A model generated the notes under the pieces. That model was not told the origin of the DNA and did not search any database. It saw nothing but the letters and a program-made list of their open reading frames with translations. Source: Planctomycetota bacterium (lineage in GTDB: Bacteria; Planctomycetota; Phycisphaerae; WQYP01; JAJZKY01). From it: 11,052 nucleotides of DNA. Below, piece after piece: positions 6,760 to 11,052 of the stretch (position 1 is its first letter; every line of letters begins with the position of its first letter). Where the stretch lies: the NCBI GenBank assembly GCA_021803885.1, contig JAJZKY010000088.1:1-11052 (forward strand), written 5' to 3'. The position numbers and the translations under genes were made by a program.

Positions 6760-6776
6760 CGCCTGAGGATCAGGCG
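6760..6776 (+). terminator. Possible terminator hairpin after the 5971 gene
   Basis: CGCCTGA (6760-6766) and TCAGGCG (6770-6776) form a perfect 7-bp stem with a GGA loop, 25 bases after the stop codon. No T-run follows, so it is not a classical Rho-independent terminator. The 9-mer TCAGGCGGT that covers the right arm recurs at 6856-6864, just upstream of the sigma-factor gene. Confidence 0.35.
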
Positions 6777-6852
6777 GTGTAAAGCGTGCTCAATACATGG
6801 GTGTGGGACAAAAAGCGGGCTTCCTCCCTAAAATCAGGTGATGGCGGAACGG

Positions 6853-6881
6853 TTTTCAGGCGGTCAGAGTTTCAGTATTGT
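6853..6881 (+). promoter_or_regulatory. Putative promoter of the ECF sigma gene
   Basis: TTTTCA (6853-6858) and TATTGT (6876-6881) are separated by exactly 17 bp, each a 4/6 match to the sigma-70 consensus. A GGAAC at 6846-6850 resembles an ECF-type -35, but no matching -10 lies at the usual 16-17 bp, so self-activation is not shown. The rest of the 6736-6949 gap holds only the hairpin at 6760 and no gene. Confidence 0.35.
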
Positions 6882-6949
6882 GAAAGAGTGTGGTTTTCCG
6901 GGCTGCGGCGAACCATTCCGGTGATTCAAACGTAGGAAGGATGGGCCTG

Positions 6950-7537
6950 ATGGCCACAGATGAAGAACTTATAGCCGATTTCGCCAAGGGCGATGAGACG
7001 GCGATCGCCGAGCTTTTGTCGCGCTATGAGCAGGAGTTGTTCGCGTTTCTGCAAAGGTTCGTCAATAACGCCGTGGTTGCCGAGGATTTATTTCAAGAGA
7101 CCTTCATCCTGGTTTATCGCAACGTGCGCAGTTTCGACTCGACTCGGCGTTTTCGGCCTTGGCTTTTTACGATAGCGGCGAACAAGGCGCGTGACTATTT
7201 GCGATTGAACGTGCGCCATACCGTGCAGTCGCTCGATAGTTTGACGGGAACGGAGGCGGGCAACGATAGGTCCAGTTATGTGGAGCTGATGGAGGCGGAT
7301 GTGTCCTCGGCGCCCGAGCGCCTGATGCAGGATGAAGACAAGCAGGCCGTCCGCCAGGCGCTGGCGAAATTGCCGGACAGGTATCGCGAGGTTCTGTTGC
7401 TAAGCTATTTTCACGGCTTCGCCTACAAGCAAATCGCTCAAATACTGGACATTCCACTGGGAACTGTAAAAAGCCGTCTCCATGCGGGATTAGCCCAGTT
7501 CGCTCGGCTCTGGAACGGAAGAATAAATAAGCAATGA
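6950..7537 (+). CDS. ECF-type RNA polymerase sigma factor
   Basis: This is a 195-residue extracytoplasmic-function (sigma-70 group IV) factor that directs RNA polymerase to a small regulon. Region 2 spans about 22-88, with AEDLFQETFILVYRN (region 2.1-2.2) and FRPWLFTIAANKARDYLR (2.3-2.4). A linker of about 40 residues follows. Region 4 spans about 131-187, with LPDRYREVLLLSYFHGFAYKQIA and the DNA-recognition helix in IPLGTVKSRLHAGLAQF. Regions 1.1 and 3 are absent, as expected. The ATG at 6950 is chosen because AGGAAGG at 6934-6940 sits nine bases before it; an ATG at 6941 abuts that site and a longer start at 6890 lacks one. The next gene starts 54 bp downstream and encodes a membrane protein with anti-sigma-like features, suggesting a regulatory pair. 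Confidence 0.93.
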   Translation: MATDEELIADFAKGDETAIAELLSRYEQELFAFLQRFVNNAVVAEDLFQETFILVYRNVRSFDSTRRFRPWLFTIAANKARDYLRLNVRHTVQSLDSLTGTEAGNDRSSYVELMEADVSSAPERLMQDEDKQAVRQALAKLPDRYREVLLLSYFHGFAYKQIAQILDIPLGTVKSRLHAGLAQFARLWNGRINKQ

Positions 7538-7591
7538 CCGGTGCGCGGATCGCACGGCCATTCAATCGTACATGGTTTTTTGAGGCCATCC

Positions 7592-8617
7592 ATGCCCAAT
7601 TCATCGCAACAGCAAGGTCCCTTCCCGGAGGAGGGTTCCCCGGTCGATGGTCTAAGCGAAACCGAGGCGACCTTTGTGGACCTTCTGCTGAGCGAAGGCG
7701 CCGGCTCTGCGGGACACACCGCGGCGCCGGGCGATGGCCAGGATGAAGCACTGCGGCGCATCCGCGCGGTATTTGAGGTGCTGGCGCAATTCCCAACTTC
7801 GGCGGCACCAAGCGATCTGGCGGCGCGCGTGATGGCGCGAATCAGGCGGGAAAAGGTTCAATCTCTCCCCATCGGCGTATTGCCCCGTGGCGGGAAGCGA
7901 CGCTTCCGACGGAGTTGGGACGTGCGCAAGATAAACCTTCTTGCCATGGTGGCGGCCTTAATCATAATTTTTATAATTGGAATTCCGCTCCTGATACAGG
8001 CCCGCACGCAAGCTCTGCGCACCGCCTGTGCGGACAACCTCGTACAACTGGCTGGCGCGTTTGGCCAGTATGCCGCCGCTAACGCAAACCAGCTTCCGCA
8101 GATTGCCCCGCCACATGATCGAAACTGGCTGCCGCGGCGGCTGACCGGTTCACTGGCCCGCTCCTCCGATGCGCACTGCAATCTGGCCAACCTGACGCCG
8201 CTGGTCCTTGGCCATGCCCGCTATATTTCTTGGAATCGCCTGGTTTGTCCGGCCTGCCCGATCCGGACTTTTGCGGCTCGCCGGAGGCGCCTATCGTGGC
8301 GTACAGTCAGCTATAGCTATCTGGACCAGCTTTCGCCCTACCATTACCAATGGAATGGCTCCGGTAACATCGTGGTGCTGGCGGACAGCAATCCTCTGTT
8401 TTCCGGTCGGAACGTAACCTCGGCGCAGTTTAATTCCTTCAATCATGGCGGCGTCGGCCAGAATATTCTTTATAACAATGGCTGCGTGCGATGGGCGACA
8501 ACGCCGAATGTCGGGCCGAATCAGCACAATATCTGGGCGATCGGCAACCCGCCGCGCCTTCATTACACCGGCCGGGAGGAACCGACCTCGCCGAACGAAA
8601 TTATTCTTGTTCCGTGA
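7592..8617 (+). CDS. Membrane protein: anti-sigma-like N-terminus with prepilin-like domain
   Basis: This 341-residue single-pass membrane protein is probably the partner of the preceding sigma factor. Residues 1-112 are predicted cytoplasmic and include SETEATFVDLLLSE and APSDLAARVMARIRREK, a phrase common just before the membrane helix of anti-sigma proteins; no HxxxCxxC zinc motif is present. A hydrophobic segment spans about 114-136. After it comes RTACADNLVQLAGAFGQYAAANANQLPQ (145-171), like the start of planctomycete DUF1559/prepilin-type proteins. The outer domain has a CPAC pair (219-222), VVLADSNPLF, and NHGGVGQNILYNNGCVRW (284-301), matching the planctomycete NH-x-GQNVLY-DGHV motif but with Asn for the Asp. 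The start at 7592 is preceded by GAGG (six-base spacing). The fusion reading is inference; it could simply be a prepilin-like protein with a long cytoplasmic arm. Confidence 0.75.
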   Translation: MPNSSQQQGPFPEEGSPVDGLSETEATFVDLLLSEGAGSAGHTAAPGDGQDEALRRIRAVFEVLAQFPTSAAPSDLAARVMARIRREKVQSLPIGVLPRGGKRRFRRSWDVRKINLLAMVAALIIIFIIGIPLLIQARTQALRTACADNLVQLAGAFGQYAAANANQLPQIAPPHDRNWLPRRLTGSLARSSDAHCNLANLTPLVLGHARYISWNRLVCPACPIRTFAARRRRLSWRTVSYSYLDQLSPYHYQWNGSGNIVVLADSNPLFSGRNVTSAQFNSFNHGGVGQNILYNNGCVRWATTPNVGPNQHNIWAIGNPPRLHYTGREEPTSPNEIILVP

Positions 8618-8659
8618 TTGCCCCCGTCTGTAAAGCGGTTGCTCGCAATAAGCAATTGT

Positions 8660-8677
8660 GAACATATATAATTGTTC
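8660..8677 (+). promoter_or_regulatory. Promoter with operator-like repeat upstream of the ABC operon
   Basis: A perfect TATAAT lies at 8667-8672. It is flanked by GAACA (8660-8664) and TGTTC (8673-8677), an inverted repeat straddling the -10, as expected for a repressor operator. The -35 is weak (TCGCAA at 8643-8648, 18-bp spacer), which would fit a promoter needing an activator or an alternative sigma. Transcription would begin near 8679, leaving a leader of about 150 nt. Confidence 0.45.
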
Positions 8678-8683
8678 TATATT

Positions 8684-8710
8684 TTGCGGAATTTTCCGCA
8701 ATGTCCGCAA
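8684..8710. repeat. Palindrome plus direct half-site upstream of the ABC operon
   Basis: TTGCGGAATTTTCCGCAA (8684-8701) has two perfectly complementary 8-base arms around TT. The right half TCCGCAA is repeated directly at 8704-8710, nine bases on. The pattern of a palindrome with an extra half-site is typical of DNA-binding sites for dimeric regulators. In RNA it would form a tight hairpin at the very start of the leader. Confidence 0.55.
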
Positions 8711-8750
8711 CTTCGGGAACCATCAGGCGTTTGGCATTATAACCGGGACG

Positions 8751-8764
8751 GGCGCGGCCGCGCC
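8751..8764. repeat. 14-bp GC-only palindrome
   Basis: GGCGCGGCCGCGCC is perfectly self-complementary. It lies in the leader region of the ABC operon, 68 bases before the ATPase start. With no loop it is a weak RNA hairpin; it may be a protein-binding site or chance in GC-rich DNA. Confidence 0.35.
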
Positions 8765-8831
8765 GTAAAGCAGGTGCGCGTATGCGAGCATGCTTGTTTC
8801 CAACGTATAAATCAGCGATGATAAAAGCGCC

Positions 8832-9569
8832 ATGAATACGGAACCTTCCCATAAGAATTCTTCGTTGATTATAGCCCACCGCCTTGTGAAGCGCTACCGC
8901 ATCGGCGATTCCGATGTACTGGCGCTCGCCGCGGTGAGTATGCAAATCGATCGCGGCGAGATGGTCGCCATCACCGGACCCTCCGGCAGCGGCAAGACCA
9001 CTCTCATGAACATTATCGGCTGCCTGGACAGCCCTGATTCGGGTTCGTATCTGCTTGACGGGACAGATGTGGCGAAACTCTCCGGCGACTCCCTGGCCAA
9101 AATACGCAGCCGGCATATTGGTTTTGTATTCCAGAATTTCAATCTTCTGCCGCGGCTTTCCGCGCTGGAAAATGTGGAGCTGCCTCTGCTGTACGCCGGT
9201 CGGCATGACGCTACCGCGGCGGCAAGCCAGGCGTTGGAGATGGTTGGTCTGGGCAACAGACTCAAGCACGAACCATCCCAGCTTTCCGGCGGACAACGCC
9301 AGCGTGTAGCCATTGCCCGCGCTTTGGCCAACAATCCCGACATTATTCTGGCCGACGAGCCAACCGGCAATCTCGATTCCCGTGCCGGCCGGGACATTCT
9401 GGAATTGTTTCATCGGCTTCATGATCAGGGGCGCACCATTGTCATCGTCACGCATGATGCCGGGGTGGCCCGTCACTGCGGACGGGAGATGCAGATTCGT
9501 GATGGCCGGATTGTCATTCAGATTGAGCATGCGCACATAGGGCGCAACGAGCTTATGGCGACGGCTTAG
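8832..9569 (+). CDS. ABC transporter ATP-binding protein, MacB/LolD type
   Basis: This 245-residue cytoplasmic ATPase powers an export or extraction system of the MacB/LolD/FtsE superfamily. All ABC motifs are intact: Walker A GPSGSGKT (49-56), Q-loop Gln101 in [22 protein letters not shown], signature [15 protein letters not shown] (from 151), Walker B IILADEP (171-177) with catalytic Glu176, D-loop NLDS, and switch His208 in IVTHD. The [13 protein letters not shown] and EPTGNLDS phrases are typical of this branch. The domain is free-standing, unlike E. coli MacB, where ATPase and permease are fused. The adaptor gene starts immediately after the stop codon (no gap) and a MacB-type permease follows, so these form one operon. 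The ATG at 8832 has only a weak ribosome-binding site but homology starts soon after it. Confidence 0.94.
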   Translation: MNTEPSHKNSSLIIAHRLVKRYRIGDSDVLALAAVSMQIDRGEMVAITGPSGSGKTTLMNIIGCLDSPDSGSYLLDGTDVAKLSGDSLAKIRSRHIGFVFQNFNLLPRLSALENVELPLLYAGRHDATAAASQALEMVGLGNRLKHEPSQLSGGQRQRVAIARALANNPDIILADEPTGNLDSRAGRDILELFHRLHDQGRTIVIVTHDAGVARHCGREMQIRDGRIVIQIEHAHIGRNELMATA

Positions 9570-10895
9570 ATGATGAAAAAATGGATCAAAATCGGTGCGA
9601 TGATCGCGGCGGCGGGTGTGGCGCTGGCCGTCTATCAATACTATCGAAGCACGCACCAGACGGACCCGCCCAAACCGCTCCCAACGGCGACGGTGCGGCG
9701 CGGGACGCTGGCGGTGCACGTGTACGCCACCGGAACGGTGCAGGCCAACCGCACGGTAAATATCAAATGCCTGGCGGGCGGGCAGATCAGGAGCAAACCT
9801 TATGAGGTGATCGGCGATCCGGTTAAAAAAGGCCAGATCATCCTGAATGTGGATCCCACCGTGGAAGAGCAAGCGCTCAACATTGCCAGGCAGAATCTCC
9901 AACAAGCAAAATTGAATTATCAGACCAGCAAGCTGAACTACCAAATCGCCAAGAATAATCTAATCACCACGCGCGAGAATGACCAGGCTAATTTACTCTC
10001 CATGGAGGCGCAAGTCGCTAATGATCAGCTCAATCTCCACCGGGACCAGACGCTGCTGGTGGAAAAGCTTGCCAGCCAGCAGACGTTCGACAACGATAAA
10101 ACCACGCTGGTTCGGGATCAGCAATCGCTGCGGCTGGCCCAGGTGCAGATGGAACAACTCCAAACCCAGGCGCTGCAAGTCCAGCTCCAGAAGCTCAACG
10201 TGCAGTTGGCGCACGTGGCGGTGGAAAGTAAAAGACAGGAAAGAAACCAGGCGGAAACCAATCTGAAATACACCCATGTGAAGGCGCCGATCAGCGGCGT
10301 AGTGTCCACGGTGTATGTGCAACCCGGCCAGGTCATTTCTTCCGCCCTGACCAATGTGGGCGGCGGGACGACCGTGATGAACATCGTTGATCTATCCCAC
10401 ATTTTTGTTAACGCCACCATCAATGAAAGCGATATCAACCACGTGCGCATCGGCGACAAAGTGCAAATCACGGCGCCCGGTGCTCCTGGCGAAGTGTTTC
10501 CCGGCCGCGTCGAACTGATCGCCCCGGTTTCCATCCAGGACCAGAACAGCAACAGCAACGCCATTATTAACAGCAACATCATTACGTTTGAGGCCAAGAT
10601 TGAGGTGCTCGGTAAGAACAAGGACCTTCTGAAACCGGGCATGACCGCGGACGTCGATATTTTCGCCGACAAACTTAAGAATGTTCTCTATATCCCGTTG
10701 CAGGCGGTGGTAATTAACAACGGTCTGGACACGGTCGCGGTAGTCAATCCCAATGGTTCCACCACAATACGAACGGTCAACCTGGGTAAAAGGAACGACC
10801 TGGATTGGCAGGTTACCGGCGGTTTGCGGGAGGGCCAGAAGGTTCAGATACACTTGGGCAACGCCCAGAGCATGTGGACCCCCTGGCGGCATTAG
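9570..10895 (+). CDS. Periplasmic adaptor (membrane fusion) protein, MacA/HlyD-like
   Basis: This 441-residue adaptor links an inner-membrane ABC pump to the periplasm or an outer-membrane channel. A short N-terminus (KKWIK) and one hydrophobic segment (about 7-24) anchor it in the inner membrane. The lipoyl-like half motifs are at about 52-97 (GTVQANRTVNIKCLAGGQI, VIGDPVKKGQIILNVD) and 233-276 (YTHVKAPISGVVSTVYVQPGQ). Between them, 98-232 is a Gln/Leu/Asn-rich coiled-coil hairpin, longer than in E. coli MacA (371 residues in total). The beta-barrel domain follows (VNATINESDINHVRIGDKV, and FEAKIEVLGKNKDLLKPGMTADVDI) with a membrane-proximal domain at the end. The ATG at 9570 directly follows the ATPase stop; an ATG at 9573 is equally possible. 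The permease start lies seven bases after its stop. No TolC-like gene is in view. Confidence 0.93.
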   Translation: MMKKWIKIGAMIAAAGVALAVYQYYRSTHQTDPPKPLPTATVRRGTLAVHVYATGTVQANRTVNIKCLAGGQIRSKPYEVIGDPVKKGQIILNVDPTVEEQALNIARQNLQQAKLNYQTSKLNYQIAKNNLITTRENDQANLLSMEAQVANDQLNLHRDQTLLVEKLASQQTFDNDKTTLVRDQQSLRLAQVQMEQLQTQALQVQLQKLNVQLAHVAVESKRQERNQAETNLKYTHVKAPISGVVSTVYVQPGQVISSALTNVGGGTTVMNIVDLSHIFVNATINESDINHVRIGDKVQITAPGAPGEVFPGRVELIAPVSIQDQNSNSNAIINSNIITFEAKIEVLGKNKDLLKPGMTADVDIFADKLKNVLYIPLQAVVINNGLDTVAVVNPNGSTTIRTVNLGKRNDLDWQVTGGLREGQKVQIHLGNAQSMWTPWRH

Positions 10896-10902
10896 AGTTT
10901 TT

Positions 10903-11031
10903 ATGCTTATATGGACAACTCTTAAGATCGCCCTGCGCAGCATGTGGGCCGGAAAATTGCGCGCCGCTCTGACCATGCTGGGGATGATTATCGGCGTGGC
11001 GGCCGTGATCGCCATGATGGCGCTGGGCTGA
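10903..11031 (+). pseudogene. MacB-type permease, N-terminal fragment only
   Basis: The frame starts at ATG 10903, seven bases after the adaptor stop, and reads 42 residues: MLIWTTLKIALRSMWAGKLR, then AALTMLGMIIGVAAVIAMMALG, then TGA at 11029. This is the start of a MacB/FtsX-type permease: an amphipathic entry, the charged RSMWAGKLRAALTMLG turn and the first membrane helix. Family members normally continue after ALG with EG and a large periplasmic domain, about 400 residues in all. Here the sequence changes at 11029 to AT-rich TGATAATTCAATTTTGCTTG, and neither other frame of the last 24 bases resembles MacB, so a simple frameshift does not explain it. It may be a mobile-element insertion, a rearrangement or an assembly artefact at a contig end. 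The lack of sequence beyond 11052 prevents a decision. Confidence 0.6.
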
Positions 11032-11052
11032 TAATTCAATTTTGCTTGTTGG

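Noticed and set aside
6846..6870. ECF-type self-regulated promoter at GGAAC
   Set aside because: No -10 element lies at the 16-17 bp spacing typical of ECF promoters.
7541..7581. Attenuator or terminator between the sigma and membrane-protein genes
   Set aside because: A GTGCG/CGCAC hairpin (7541-7555) and six Ts (7576-7581) are present, but they are 20 bases apart and the stem next to the Ts is only four pairs.
8715..8743. Second promoter upstream of the ABC operon (GGGAAC with TATAAC)
   Set aside because: Spacing is 17 bp, but GGGAAC is not a sigma-70 -35 box and no matching sigma specificity is known; the TATAAT at 8667 is stronger.
8601..9944. A 447-codon minus-strand frame over the ABC ATPase and adaptor
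   Set aside because: The plus strand there encodes two proteins with clear family motifs; the minus frame is their antisense shadow and has no recognisable domain.
10903..11052. Simple frameshift in the MacB-type permease
   Set aside because: Neither of the other two frames after 11028 (DNSILLV or IIQFCLL) resembles the expected EG-starting continuation.

Overview
The window looks like a piece of a GC-rich chromosome from an uncultured bacterium, most likely a planctomycete and possibly Phycisphaerae. That placement is an inference. It rests on the ECF sigma factor paired with a membrane protein whose C-terminus resembles the planctomycete 'NH-x-GQNVLY-DGHV' prepilin-type domain, on the PKD-domain exported protein, on a Gfo/Idh/MocA paralogue, and on generally weak ribosome-binding sites. 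No phage, transposase, CRISPR array, rRNA or tRNA gene was seen.

Layout. (1) 1-222 is a left edge without a firmly supported gene; it ends in a promoter with a perfect TATAAT. (2) 223-975 (+) is a small exported protein with two PKD domains; its stop codon overlaps that of the convergent Bax-inhibitor-1 family membrane protein (972-1697, -). (3) BI-1 is divergent from infC. The true infC start is very probably an AUU codon at 1962, preceded by AGGAG and a leader hairpin; longer ATG-initiated reading frames there are artefacts. rpmI and rplT do not follow infC here. (4) On the minus strand metG (start at 5756, full length with the tRNA-binding C-terminal domain) is followed after 12 bp by a degenerate Gfo/Idh/MocA-like gene. 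(5) The region upstream of metG carries a two-copy 17-bp direct repeat and a TTGACA promoter for an unrecognised protein (about 5971-6735, +). (6) 6950-8617 (+) is a pair: an ECF sigma factor, then a single-pass membrane protein that looks like an anti-sigma-type N-terminus joined to a prepilin-like outer domain. (7) After a 214-bp region rich in palindromes comes an ABC export operon of MacB/LolD type (8832 to the right end, +): ATPase, periplasmic adaptor, and the first 42 codons of a MacB-type permease whose reading frame stops abruptly 21 bases before the window ends.

How the genes work together. infC and metG are translation housekeeping genes lying close together but transcribed apart. 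The sigma/membrane-protein pair is probably one regulatory unit. The ATPase, adaptor and permease genes would together form a tripartite-type exporter if the permease were intact. The most interesting points are the sigma/prepilin-like fusion, the AUU start of infC, the regulatory repeats at 5868-5911 and 8660-8710, the degenerate oxidoreductase behind metG, and the broken permease at the right edge.
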